A DNA stretch of 48,938 bases. Source: Desulfovibrionaceae bacterium (GTDB taxonomy: Bacteria; Desulfobacterota; Desulfovibrionia; Desulfovibrionales; Desulfovibrionaceae). The translations under genes were made by a program, and so were the position numbers. The notes beneath the pieces were generated by a model that was not told the origin of the DNA, did no database searches, and saw only the letters and a list, made by a program, of their open reading frames with translations. Where the stretch lies: the NCBI GenBank assembly GCA_031082225.1, contig JAVHLG010000015.1, positions 18,578-67,515 of the forward strand, written 5' to 3'. This document shows, piece after piece, positions 33,518 to 42,598 of this stretch; position 1 is the first letter of the stretch, and the number at the start of each line of letters is the position of its first letter.

Positions 33518-33845
33518 ATGTGGCCTGTGCCGGGGAGTGCGGCCTGGGGCACGGCCCGGCGGCGGGATTGCCCCGCGTGTGCGCCGCCTGGGCGTGATGA
33601 AGGCTTGGCTGGTGTTCGCGCACCGGCTTTTTTTGTGCCCTTTCCCCGGGAGGGTGCAACCGATATATCGGCTGCCTTGTAGACGACTATCGTATGAAAT
33701 GATACCTGGCGTGTACGAATGGACAACGTCGAGAGGCGGTCATGAGCGAGGGGTTTTATACAGTTTTGTTGTGATTTCGATAATAAAAATGCACATGTCT
33801 ACTGTAGATAAACTATTTGGGAAACATGAATCAAAGTGAGGGTGT
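33518..33845. other. Intergenic leader of the first subtilase
   Basis: 328 bp. It turns AT-rich from about 33690, consistent with a promoter near GATAAT at about 33778, though no clear -35 is seen. No gene is seen. Confidence 0.4.
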
Positions 33846-35387
33846 ATGAAGACGAGTTTCAGAAAAATGCTGCCCAGGATTTTCTTTGCCACATTCATGT
33901 GCATGGTTTGTATGTTCGTGTCAGCGGCAGGGCAGGCATCCGAGACGCAGGGAGAAATTCTCTCTTCGATTTCAAATAATCCAAAACTGCGTGATCAGGC
34001 CACCGTCCTGAAAGCATTCCAGAGCGGCCAGGAGACGACCCGGTTCATCGTCATGCTGGCCGAACCGGCCACTACGAAAAAGGGGGCGGCCCTGGACTCC
34101 GAGGCGGCCACGGCCGCGCGCCGCAGGGAGGTGGCCGCGGTGCTGGACGGCTTTTTCAATCGCAAAAAGGCCGCCGACGTGGGCGAGGTCACCCGCCGTT
34201 TCGACTACATGCCCGCCTTTGCGGCCACTCTGACTGCGGCGCAGCTTGGAAATCTCCTGGCGGACGACGCCGTGGCCTTCGTGCGGCAGGACCGCATGAA
34301 CAAGCCGCACCTGCGCCAGGGCATCCCCCTTATGAACGCCAGCGCCACCCGGTCGAAATATTCCGGGGCGGGCGTGGCCGTGGCCATCGCCGATACCGGC
34401 GTGGACTACATGAACACCTATCTGGGGGCCGCCCCCCTGGCCTCCAACACCAAGGTCATCGGCGGGTACGACGTCGGGGAGCAAAAGGCCGATCCCATGG
34501 ACACGGAAGGGCACGGCACGTCCTGCGCGGGCATCGTGGCCGGAACCATCGGCGACACGGGCGACTACATCGGCGGCGTGGCCCCAAAGGCCAAGATCTA
34601 CGCCCTGAAGATCACCGACGCCACGGGTGAGGCCCCGGATTCGGCCATCATGGCCGCCGGGGAGTGGTGCATCACCCACCAAAACGACGATCCTGAAAAT
34701 CCCATCCGGATCATCAACATCAGCTTCGGCGGCGAGCGCTACACCTCCAACTGCGATGCCGCCATGCCGGATTACGCCGCCGCCGTGAACAACGTCCTGG
34801 CCGCTGGCATCACCATCTTCGCCTCCTCGGGCAACGACGGCTATTGCAACGCCATGGGCTCCCCGGCCTGCCTGTCCGGAATCATCTCCGTGGGCGCGGT
34901 CTACGACGCCGACTTCGGAACCTACACCCCCTGCGTGGAGCCGGAGTGCTGCCTGCCCAAGTCTCCCGCCTCGGAATGCCCCGGCGGATACTACATCCAG
35001 GACGCCACCGCCGCGGACAAGGTGGCGGGCTATTCGAATTCCGCCTCGTTTTTGACGCTTCTGGCCTCGTCCAACCGGTGCTACACCCTGCAATGCTCGG
35101 CGCAGGGCCAGACCTTCAACCAGACATTCGGCGGCACCTCGGCGGCCAGCCCCTATGCCGCCGGGGCCGCGGCGGCCCTGCAAAGCGCGGCCAAGACAAT
35201 CATCGGGAGGTGGCTGACCCCGCAGGAGGTCAAAGACGCCCTGGTTTCCACCGGGGACGAGATCACCGACGCCAAATCAAACGTCGCCACGCCCCGGGTG
35301 GATCTCCAGGCGGCCATTGATGCCGTGCTCGCCGGGGTGACAGGCGTCGGGGCGCGGTCCCTGCTCCTTTTGGGGGACGACCAATAG
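33846..35387 (+). CDS. Secreted subtilisin-family serine peptidase, copy 1
   Basis: A 513-residue S8 peptidase with a signal peptide (about 1-31) and an I9-like propeptide (about 65-150, FIVMLAEPATTKKG to AFVRQD). The triad is Asp183 (ADTGVDY), His223 (EGHGTSCAG) and Ser432 (GGTSAASP), with oxyanion Asn330 (SSGND). A Cys-rich insert (CVEPECCLP, about 363-371) and other paired cysteines suggest disulfides in the mature enzyme. It most likely degrades extracellular protein or processes surface proteins. A near copy follows 212 bp downstream. Confidence 0.93.
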   Translation: MKTSFRKMLPRIFFATFMCMVCMFVSAAGQASETQGEILSSISNNPKLRDQATVLKAFQSGQETTRFIVMLAEPATTKKGAALDSEAATAARRREVAAVLDGFFNRKKAADVGEVTRRFDYMPAFAATLTAAQLGNLLADDAVAFVRQDRMNKPHLRQGIPLMNASATRSKYSGAGVAVAIADTGVDYMNTYLGAAPLASNTKVIGGYDVGEQKADPMDTEGHGTSCAGIVAGTIGDTGDYIGGVAPKAKIYALKITDATGEAPDSAIMAAGEWCITHQNDDPENPIRIINISFGGERYTSNCDAAMPDYAAAVNNVLAAGITIFASSGNDGYCNAMGSPACLSGIISVGAVYDADFGTYTPCVEPECCLPKSPASECPGGYYIQDATAADKVAGYSNSASFLTLLASSNRCYTLQCSAQGQTFNQTFGGTSAASPYAAGAAAALQSAAKTIIGRWLTPQEVKDALVSTGDEITDAKSNVATPRVDLQAAIDAVLAGVTGVGARSLLLLGDDQ

Positions 35388-35599
35388 GCCTGGTCGCGTC
35401 CCGGAACAAACCGGACGGTTGCCTCGTTTTGGGCCGTCCGTCGCCGTGCCCGGGGGACGTTTCCGGGAAAGCGGCATCCGGACGTCGGTTTGGACGCCGT
35501 GAGGCATTCGGACGGATTTTTCCGGGAGCGCAACGCGGGCGGCCAGGGTGATGTGGCATGCAGGCCTTGAAAACAACGCGGATGACGGGGGAGAAGAGA

Positions 35600-37138
35600 A
35601 TGCAATGGATCACCGCTTCTCGGATGGCACGTTGGGGCTTGTTTCTGTTCATGACCCTGTGCCTCATCCCGGTCTCCGGGGCGAACGCCCGGGAACCGGA
35701 CGGCATCCTGGCCGGGCTCGGGCGTAGCGCCAAGCTCTTGTCGCCTGAGGCGGCCCTGGCGCCGTTTGCGTCCGGGCGTGAAACAGCCCGGTTCATCGTC
35801 ATGCTGTCCGAGCCGGATCGGGCCGGACAGGAGGCGTCCCTGGCCGCCGAGTCGGCCAAGGCTGCGCTGCGGGCCGAGGTGGCCGCCGCCCTGGACGCCT
35901 TTTTCTCCCGCAAAAAGGCCGCCGACGCCGGGCAGGTCACCCGGCGCTTCAGCTACATCCCCGCCTTTGCGGCCACCCTGACCGCCGCCCAGTTGCAGGC
36001 CCTTTTGGCCGACGACGCCGTGGCCTTTGTCCGCGAGGACCGCAAAAACACCCTGCGCCTGCGCCAGGGCGTTCCCCTCATGAACGCCTCCGCCACCCGG
36101 TCGAAGTATGCAGGGACGGGCGTGGCCGTGGCCATAAGCGATTCGGGCGTGGACTACATGAACGCCTATCTGGGCAAGGCCGCCATCGGCACGAATACGA
36201 AGGTCATCGGCGGCTACGACTTCGTGGACGAGGATGACGACCCCATGGACGCCAACGGGCATGGCACGGCCTGCGCCGGGATCGTGGCCGGGACCATCGG
36301 CAATACCGGGGACTACATCGGCGGCGTGGTCCCCCAGACCAAGATCTACGCCCTGAAGACCGCCAACGACCAGGGCAGCGCGGACGATTCGGCCATTATC
36401 GCCTCCTGGGAGTGGAGCATCACCCATCAAAACGACGACACGGCCAATCCCATCCTGATCATCAGCACCAGCCTCGGCGGCGGCCACTATACCACAGCCT
36501 GCGACGCCGATCTTCCCGACTACGTCAGTGTCGTCAACAAGGTGCGCGCCGCAGGCATCACCATCTTTGTCTCCTCGGGCAACGAGGGCTACTGCAACGC
36601 CATGGGCTCCCCGGCCTGCCTGTCCGGGGTCATCTCCGTGGGCGCGGTCTACGACGCCAACGTCGGAACCCAGACCGTCTGCGTGGAGCCCGAGAGCTGC
36701 CTGCCCAAGACCTATGATCCGGAAGATCCCAACTGCCCGTACTCCCTTGAGGAAACCAGCGCCGCCGACAAGGTGACGGGCTATTCCGACTCGGCCTCGT
36801 TCCTGACGCTTCTGGCCCCGTCCACCTCGTGCTACACCCTGCAATGCTCGGCCAAGGGTTCGACCTTCGATACGGAGTTCGGCGGCACCTCGGCGGCCTG
36901 CCCCTACGCCGCCGCGGCTGCGGCAGCCCTGCAGCAGGCGGCCAAGACCGTGACGGGAAAATACCTGACCCCGGACGAGGTGAAGACCTACCTGACCTCC
37001 ACCGGAAAAAGCATCACCGACGCCAAGTCGAACATCGCCACGCCCCGGGTGGATCTCCAGGCAGCCATCAAGGCCCTGGCCGGAAACGGCGGAATCGCCA
37101 ACCCCGCGCCGGGGAACCTCCTGCTTCTGGGCGAATAG
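35600..37138 (+). CDS. Secreted subtilisin-family serine peptidase, copy 2
   Basis: A 512-residue paralogue of the preceding gene, clearly a tandem duplicate. It shares the signal peptide plan, propeptide, triad (SDSGVDY, NGHGTACAG, GGTSAACP) and the Cys-rich insert (CVEPESCLPK). ATG 35600 is chosen over 35558 because GGAG sits six bases upstream and the signal peptide then starts MQWITASRMARWG. The two copies differ mostly in the signal peptide, the propeptide and surface loops, hinting at divergent targets. Confidence 0.92.
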   Translation: MQWITASRMARWGLFLFMTLCLIPVSGANAREPDGILAGLGRSAKLLSPEAALAPFASGRETARFIVMLSEPDRAGQEASLAAESAKAALRAEVAAALDAFFSRKKAADAGQVTRRFSYIPAFAATLTAAQLQALLADDAVAFVREDRKNTLRLRQGVPLMNASATRSKYAGTGVAVAISDSGVDYMNAYLGKAAIGTNTKVIGGYDFVDEDDDPMDANGHGTACAGIVAGTIGNTGDYIGGVVPQTKIYALKTANDQGSADDSAIIASWEWSITHQNDDTANPILIISTSLGGGHYTTACDADLPDYVSVVNKVRAAGITIFVSSGNEGYCNAMGSPACLSGVISVGAVYDANVGTQTVCVEPESCLPKTYDPEDPNCPYSLEETSAADKVTGYSDSASFLTLLAPSTSCYTLQCSAKGSTFDTEFGGTSAACPYAAAAAAALQQAAKTVTGKYLTPDEVKTYLTSTGKSITDAKSNIATPRVDLQAAIKALAGNGGIANPAPGNLLLLGE

Positions 37139-37139
37139 G

Positions 37140-37196
37140 CCCGTTTCGCAAAACGGGTGCGACGCGAATCGGCCGGAAGGGGACATCCTTCCGGCC
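37140..37196. terminator. Two hairpins between convergent subtilase and cstA genes
   Basis: CCCGTTT/AAACGGG (37140-37157) and GGCCGGAAGG/CCTTCCGGCC (37171-37196) are perfect stems. They lack T tracts but fill the 82-bp convergent gap and probably end both transcripts. Confidence 0.6.
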
Positions 37197-37220
37197 GTTG
37201 GCTTGTGGGGCGGGAAATGG

Positions 37221-39032
37221 TCAGTCGGGAACCACGGCCAGCACCGTGTCCCCGTGGGCGTCGGTCACCGGGCGGCCGGTTCTGAGAAGCTCCAGCCAGC
37301 GGCGTATGGCCAGGGCCATGACCACGGCCATGAGGACCATGACCACGATGCCCAGGCCCGCCAGCAGGTAGCGGCCCTTGGGGAGGAAGTTGCCGAGGAT
37401 GCTCTGGTAGCCGGCCGCCAGGGTGGTCACGGCCATGAAAAGCCCGGGCACGGCCGTGGTCCAGACGTAACGGGCCCGGCCCAGGCGGATGAGCATGGTG
37501 GTGCCGATGATCAGCCCGCAGGCGGCCAGGAGTTGGTTGGACATGCCGAAAAGGGGCCAGATGGTGCTGATGTCGCCGGTATAGACCAGGTAGCCCCAGG
37601 CCAGGGTGAAGATCGCGCCGCTTAGGGCGATGCCCGGCCACCATTTCTCCCGGCCGAACTGCGGCCAGACCCGCGACAGCATCTCCTGCACGAAAAACCG
37701 GCCCACCCGGGTGCCCGTGTCCACGGCGGTCAGGATGAACACGGCCTCGAACATGATGGCGAAGTGGTACCAGTAGGCGTCAAGCTCGGTCATAAACGGC
37801 AGGGAGGCGAAGATGTGGGCCATGCCCACGGCCAGGGACACGGCCCCGCCCGTGCGCCCGTGGAGCTGTTCGCCCACGGCCCGGGACAGTTCGTCCAGGT
37901 TGACCGTGGAAAGCCCCATTTTTGCGAAGACGTCGGGGGCGGCGTTGATGGCGAAATAGTCCGCCGGAACCAGCACGCAGGCCGCAATGAGCGCCATGAT
38001 CGCCACCAGCCCCTCCACCAGCATGGCCCCGTAGCCCACGAACAGGATGTCTTGTTCGTTGCCGATCATTTTGGGCGTGGTGCCCGTGCCGATGATGGCG
38101 TGAAACCCCGACAGCGCCCCGCAGGCGATGGTGATGAACACGAAGGGGTAGACCGCGCCGGGGATGATGGGGCCGCCGCCGTGGATGAAGGGCGTCAGGG
38201 CGGGCATGGACAGGTCGGGACGCACCCACAGGATGCCCAGGGCCAGAAGCCCGATGGTGCCGATTTTCAAGTAGGTCGAGAGGTAGTCGCGCGGACACAG
38301 CAAAAGCCACACCGGCAGGGTCGAGGCCACGAGGCCGTAGGCCGGGATGAGGATGGACAGTTCCTTGCGGGAAAAGGTGAACCATGCGGACAGGACCGGG
38401 TGCGAGGCCACGTAGGGACCGGCCAGGATGGTCAGGAAGAGCAGAGCCACGCCCATAAGGCTGGCCCCGCGCACGTCCCCGCGCCGCCAGACGTGCAGAT
38501 GCAGCCCCATGAGGATGGCGATGGGGATGGTGGCCGCGACGGTGAAGGTGCCCCACGGGCTGTCGTGCATGGCCCCGATCACGGCCAGGCTGAGGCCCGC
38601 CAGGGTCAGGATCAGGATGAACAGCACGGCCACGGAGGCCGCCCGGCCGGCGAAGGTTCCGATCTCCAGGCGGGCGATGCGGCCCAGGCTTTTGCCCTTG
38701 TGGCGCACGGAGCAGAACAGCACCACCATGTCGTGCACCCCTCCGGCCAGGACGCAGCCGATGAGAATCCACAGGGCCCCGGGCAGATAGCCGTACTGGG
38801 CGGCCAGGACCGGCCCCAGAAGGGGGCCTGCCGCAGCGATGGCCGCGAAGTGGTGGCCGAAGATCACGAAGCGGTCGGTTTTCACGTAGTCCACGCCGTC
38901 GGCCATGGCCACGGCCGGGGTGGGGCGGCCGGGGTCCAGGCGCAGCATGCGGCGGGCCAGGAACAGCCCGTAGAACCGGTAGCCGATGGCGAACAGGCAC
39001 AGGGCGGCAAAAACCAGGGTGAAGGCGTTCAT
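37221..39032 (-). CDS. cstA: CstA-family carbon-starvation/pyruvate transporter
   Basis: A 603-residue polytopic protein of the CstA family (peptide or pyruvate uptake, induced on starvation in E. coli). Signature blocks are FVIFGHHFAAIAAAGPLLGP near the N-terminus, GGVHDMVVLFCSVRHKG, GFHAIIGTGTTPKMI and LFGMSNQLLAA near the C-terminus. About 14 or more membrane helices are visible. E. coli CstA is longer (701); this length matches the shorter BtsT/CstA-like group. The only ribosome-site hint is GGAA upstream of ATG 39032. Confidence 0.93.
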   Translation of the reverse strand: MNAFTLVFAALCLFAIGYRFYGLFLARRMLRLDPGRPTPAVAMADGVDYVKTDRFVIFGHHFAAIAAAGPLLGPVLAAQYGYLPGALWILIGCVLAGGVHDMVVLFCSVRHKGKSLGRIARLEIGTFAGRAASVAVLFILILTLAGLSLAVIGAMHDSPWGTFTVAATIPIAILMGLHLHVWRRGDVRGASLMGVALLFLTILAGPYVASHPVLSAWFTFSRKELSILIPAYGLVASTLPVWLLLCPRDYLSTYLKIGTIGLLALGILWVRPDLSMPALTPFIHGGGPIIPGAVYPFVFITIACGALSGFHAIIGTGTTPKMIGNEQDILFVGYGAMLVEGLVAIMALIAACVLVPADYFAINAAPDVFAKMGLSTVNLDELSRAVGEQLHGRTGGAVSLAVGMAHIFASLPFMTELDAYWYHFAIMFEAVFILTAVDTGTRVGRFFVQEMLSRVWPQFGREKWWPGIALSGAIFTLAWGYLVYTGDISTIWPLFGMSNQLLAACGLIIGTTMLIRLGRARYVWTTAVPGLFMAVTTLAAGYQSILGNFLPKGRYLLAGLGIVVMVLMAVVMALAIRRWLELLRTGRPVTDAHGDTVLAVVPD

Positions 39033-39209
39033 GGGGGGTTCCTGAAAGAGGGTTCACTGCCGGGGGCGCGCCGCCAGGGACGAAAAACCCTGATTTCATG
39101 GGCGTGTTTTTTGGAAAAGGCAAGGGGGAGCGGGCGAAGGATCGTTCCTTTCTTCTTGGTCTGCCCGTCAGGTGGTCACCATCTCAACAGGCCCGGACCA
39201 ATTTCGCCC

Positions 39210-39238
39210 TTGCCATATGGTCATTTCGTCTATACATT
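39210..39238 (+). promoter_or_regulatory. Promoter abutting the brnT start codon
   Basis: TTGCCA at 39210-39215, 17 bases, TACATT at 39233-39238. Only six bases separate the -10 from the ATG and no ribosome site is present, which predicts a leaderless message. Confidence 0.55.
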
Positions 39239-39244
39239 CTGCCC

Positions 39245-39508
39245 ATGCAGTTTGAGTGGGACGAGGCCAAACGGCAGGCGAACATCACAAAACACGGCCT
39301 GGACTTTGTGGAGGCCGTGGCCGTACTCGAAGATGCGCCCACGCTTTTCGTTGACGACCGCTTTGATTACGGCGAACCCCGCTGCATCGCCATCGGAGAG
39401 GCCAAAGGCCGGGCGCTGGTGGTGGCGTTTACGATGCGCGACGGCGTCTTCCGCATCATCTCCGTGAGAAAGGCCAACGTCAGGGAGAGGAGGAAATATG
39501 CCGACTGA
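39245..39508 (+). CDS. brnT: BrnT-family toxin
   Basis: An 87-residue RelE-fold ribonuclease toxin. Family phrases are FEWDEAKRQANITKHGLDF at the N-terminus, the central DDRFDYGEPRCIAIG, and RIISVRKANVRERRKY at the C-terminus, the usual BrnT ending. Toxin precedes antitoxin, as in brnTA. The start has no ribosome site and lies at the expected transcript start (see 39210-39238). It overlaps brnA by 11 bases. Confidence 0.92.
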   Translation: MQFEWDEAKRQANITKHGLDFVEAVAVLEDAPTLFVDDRFDYGEPRCIAIGEAKGRALVVAFTMRDGVFRIISVRKANVRERRKYAD

Positions 39509-39854
39509 AAGGATCGTAAACGGCAGGACGATCACCCGGTATACCGCCAAGGAGGCCAAAAACCTCCCGTCGCAATCGGACTGGCCGCGCGTCGACGCCA
39601 TGGCCGACGCGGAACTGACCGAAAACGCCATTTCCGATGCGGACAACCCGCCGCTTGACGACGCCTTCTTCGAGCGGGCCAAGCGGGTCCGCCTGGAGGA
39701 TTTCATGCCGGAGACAAAGGAAAAGGTCTGCCTGCGTCTGGATCGGGACGTGGTGGCCTGGTTCCGCGCCCGGAAGAAGAAGGGCTATCAGACGGCCATA
39801 AATGCGGCGCTGCGGGCGTTTATCGCCAGCCAGTCCACCGGGCAGGGACGGTAG
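39498..39854 (+). CDS. brnA: BrnA-family antitoxin
   Basis: A 118-residue antitoxin that neutralises BrnT and represses the operon. A hydrophilic N-terminal half precedes the ribbon-helix-helix C-terminus, with KEKVCLRLDRDVVAWFRARKK and GYQTAINAALRAFI, typical of BrnA. AGGAGG lies just upstream in the brnT end. An element repeated near hicAB follows at 39961-40022. Confidence 0.9.
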   Translation: MPTERIVNGRTITRYTAKEAKNLPSQSDWPRVDAMADAELTENAISDADNPPLDDAFFERAKRVRLEDFMPETKEKVCLRLDRDVVAWFRARKKKGYQTAINAALRAFIASQSTGQGR

Positions 39855-39960
39855 CCGCCAACACGATCCGCCCGGTCACCCACCCGCATCCGCACCCGGC
39901 GGATGGCGTACCGCAACCACCAGAAAGCGCCCCGGTCCTCCGCGCGCCTTTGCACCCGCC

Positions 39961-40022
39961 CCGATTTCCCGCGACGCCCACACGCCTTCGCCCCACGGGG
40001 CTTTGTTCTTTCCGCCTCCCGG
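39961..40022. repeat. Intergenic repeat element, copy 1
   Basis: 35 bp (39961-39995) match 43676-43710 with one mismatch. The match resumes over ACGGGGCTTT and CTCCCGG, allowing an insertion of about 14 bases in the second copy. It is in the same orientation as copy 2. It includes GCCCC/GGGGC terminator-like arms and lies between brnA and the transporter fusion. Confidence 0.85.
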
Positions 40023-40042
40023 CAGAACCCCGGAGGCGGGCC

Positions 40043-42307
40043 TTATCCGGCAGGCTGCTCCACATCGCCGCAGGCCTGCGGCGTCGGCTTGGCCTTGTCC
40101 GCCACAAGCGTGGCCACCCCGCATCCGAAGAGGGCCTGGACGCCGGATATGATCGGGTCCACGATGGAGACGGCGGCCATGCCCACCACCACCGCCGGTT
40201 CCAGAGGCAATCCCAGGGGGCCGCAGACGATGGCCAAAAGGAGGACATAGGACAGGCCTATGGTGCCGATGGCCGACACCACGCACAGAAGCGCCAGGAA
40301 GGCGATGGCGATATATTGCCCTGGCGTGAACGACACGCCGAAGGCCTGGCCCACGAAGATCGGGGTCAGGGCGAAAAACGCCGCATAGGCGTAATGGCAC
40401 ACCAACAGGGCGAAGGGATAGGCGGCCGTGATCTGCGCACGGTCGATCTGCGGATAGTTTTTCAACCGTTCCAGGCCGATGGGCATGGAAATGACGCTGC
40501 TGCGGGTTGAAAAGGACAAAAGAAAGATCGGTCCGAAATCCCGCCAGACGGCCGCAATCGGAATCCCGAGTTTCCAGCGGAGCAGTACAAGAGCCAGCAG
40601 GCCGCCGGGAAGAAACGCCAGGGTCAGGCACACCACCAGGCGCAGGATGGCCAGCATGAGTTCGAGGCCGGTCGAGGCGACGAAGTCCAGGGACAGGGCG
40701 TAGAGGGCGAAAGGCAACAGATAGAGGGACATGCGGATCATGATCGTGAAGGACTCCAGGATGGTGTCCATGATGCCGATCAGGGTCGTCTTGGCCTCTT
40801 TTTTCCCCGCCGCCACCGCCACCCCGAAAAAAATCGCCACGAAGAGCACGGCCAGATTCTCGTTGTTGACCATGGGGGCCAGCAGGTTGTCGGGGACGAT
40901 GGTGTCCACCATATCCATAAGCTGATCGTACAGGCCTCCGCCGGGCTGCGCCGTCGGCATCCCCTTGTTCATGGAGGCCAAAAGCCCTTGCGCCTCCTTG
41001 GAGAAATCCGCCCCGGGCCTGCCCACGATGCCGATGCCGACGCCCAGAAGCGACGCGCCGAGCAACAGAAGCGGCGTCCACGCCAGCAGGCGTTTTATGA
41101 GCCGTGCGTTGCCGCCGCAGGCCAAAAGCCGGTAGGTGCTGGTGACGATGGCCGCGACCATGATCGGCAACACGCACATGCGCCAAAATCCCATGTACAG
41201 CCCGGCCGGGCGGGAGAGGTAGGCGGCCAGAAAAGGAAAATACAGGCCGGTCAGGCCGCCAAGCCCCATGGCCGCCAGCACCGTCCAGGGCGACAACAGC
41301 CAGTGCTGGCCGGAGGGCCTGCGCATCACCGTGGCCCACAGGACGCCGAGCGCCAGGAGGTGCAGCACGGCAACCAGGGCCATGTCTTGCATGTCGACGC
41401 GTTCGCCCTGCGGCGCGGGCCCGGCCACGGCCGGGACAGCCTCCCCCGGGGGCGGACCCGTCGGCCCCAGGTACTGGTCGACGATTTCCCGCGGCGTCGC
41501 CTTCGGGCGCAGGGGATGGACTTCCAGATAGTCATTGATCCAGCGCAAGAGGTCCGGCCTGCCCGGGCTGACCGCAATGGCGCAGGGATCGTCCAGGCTC
41601 GGGGCAAGGCGGTCGATCTTATAAAGCAGCCCCGGGTCGGCCTGCACGGCGATTTCGAAGATGGCCTCTCCGACCATGCTCAACTCGGCCTGCCCCTCAT
41701 AGGCCATGGCGATGGCGGTTGCGGGAGATGCTACGGGTATGAGTTGGGCCCTGGGAAAAAGCTCCCTGACAAGAGGCTCCAGGGAGGAGTGGGCCATGGT
41801 GGCGATCCGGAAGCCGGGCGTGTTGAAATGGCGCGCCACATCCTGCACCGACGTAAGGTCGGCGGCGTCGATGCGGTTTTGGGCCATGACCAGCCGGTTG
41901 GCGAGGAAAACGGCGTGGGACAGGATATAGGGGCGGCTGAAGAATACCCGCTGCGCGCGGGCCACGTTTTTGGTCAGTTCGCTTAGGCCGATGTCCACGG
42001 TCATGGCGGCCACGGCGTCCACCAGGCCGTCCCAGCCTCCGGGAACCCTGACGAACTCCGGCCGCACGCCGAGGGCCGCAGCCATCTGGCGGGCCAGGTC
42101 CACGTCAAAGCCCGTCAGGCGTCCGTCCTTCTCGAAGACGTAAGGGGGATCCTGGGCGTCGGTGACGCCGATTCGCAAGACCCCGGAGAGCTGAATCTCC
42201 CGGATATCGCCCGGCATGGACGACGCATGCAGTCCGGCTCCAAGCCAGGGCAGCGCCAGGAGAACGATCAGGAAGGACAGGCTGACGATCCGGGACACGT
42301 GCCGCAT
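40043..42307 (-). CDS. Fusion of periplasmic substrate-binding protein and SDF-family transporter
   Basis: A 754-residue single polypeptide. After a signal or anchor (1-29), residues about 35-282 form a family-3 amino-acid-type binding protein (VLRIGVTDAQDPPYVFEKDGR; LTGFDVDLARQMA; GWDGLVDAVAAMTVDIG). A Pro-rich linker leads to a sodium:dicarboxylate/amino-acid symporter (SDF) domain from about 310. The HP1 Ser motif STRSSVISMP (600-609) and NNENLAVLFVAIFFG remain. The NMDGT sodium motif of TM7 is replaced by CHYAY (637-641), and TM8 lacks the Arg-Thr and Asn of the substrate site. GGAG lies before ATG 42307. Substrate and coupling ion are unknown. Confidence 0.88.
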   Translation of the reverse strand: MRHVSRIVSLSFLIVLLALPWLGAGLHASSMPGDIREIQLSGVLRIGVTDAQDPPYVFEKDGRLTGFDVDLARQMAAALGVRPEFVRVPGGWDGLVDAVAAMTVDIGLSELTKNVARAQRVFFSRPYILSHAVFLANRLVMAQNRIDAADLTSVQDVARHFNTPGFRIATMAHSSLEPLVRELFPRAQLIPVASPATAIAMAYEGQAELSMVGEAIFEIAVQADPGLLYKIDRLAPSLDDPCAIAVSPGRPDLLRWINDYLEVHPLRPKATPREIVDQYLGPTGPPPGEAVPAVAGPAPQGERVDMQDMALVAVLHLLALGVLWATVMRRPSGQHWLLSPWTVLAAMGLGGLTGLYFPFLAAYLSRPAGLYMGFWRMCVLPIMVAAIVTSTYRLLACGGNARLIKRLLAWTPLLLLGASLLGVGIGIVGRPGADFSKEAQGLLASMNKGMPTAQPGGGLYDQLMDMVDTIVPDNLLAPMVNNENLAVLFVAIFFGVAVAAGKKEAKTTLIGIMDTILESFTIMIRMSLYLLPFALYALSLDFVASTGLELMLAILRLVVCLTLAFLPGGLLALVLLRWKLGIPIAAVWRDFGPIFLLSFSTRSSVISMPIGLERLKNYPQIDRAQITAAYPFALLVCHYAYAAFFALTPIFVGQAFGVSFTPGQYIAIAFLALLCVVSAIGTIGLSYVLLLAIVCGPLGLPLEPAVVVGMAAVSIVDPIISGVQALFGCGVATLVADKAKPTPQACGDVEQPAG

Positions 42308-42368
42308 ATCCTGCTCCAGGGAAGGCGTTATAGGGAATGTTTTATCATATGCCCGTGCAGGTTTTGAG

Positions 42369-42395
42369 GCAATACCAGACGGCTGTCGGTATTGC
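42369..42395. promoter_or_regulatory. Inverted repeat GCAATACC-N11-GGTATTGC
   Basis: Perfect eight-base arms in the divergent gap between the transporter fusion (minus) and the truncated toxin gene (plus). It is an operator candidate, perhaps for the HTH antitoxin encoded at 42570. Confidence 0.5.
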
Positions 42396-42460
42396 GAACA
42401 TATGCCATGGCCGGATGAGGGAGACGGTGATCCGGCCGATGCCGAGAGTTCTTTGAGACG

Positions 42461-42598
42461 ATGACTGGGTATGAGAGGATCTCCTGCCACCTCAACAGGG
42501 GCCGTCCGACCTCTGTGGTGGTCTGGGAGATCGAAAACAAGTCAATTCGCGTGGTGGAGGTGACCTCTGTTGAAACTCACGAAAACGCCCCGTACTGA
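42461..42598 (+). CDS. Truncated RelE-like toxin
   Basis: A 45-codon frame starting MTGYERISCHLNRGRPTS and ending ETHENAPY. It looks like the C-terminal half of a small RelE-type toxin that normally precedes an HTH antitoxin. Codons before the ATG (REFFET) continue the similarity back to an in-frame TGA at 42428, so the N-terminal half seems lost. It overlaps the HTH gene by 29 bases, the usual toxin-antitoxin arrangement. Toxicity is doubtful. The family link rests on memory of such sequences. Confidence 0.45.
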   Translation: MTGYERISCHLNRGRPTSVVVWEIENKSIRVVEVTSVETHENAPY

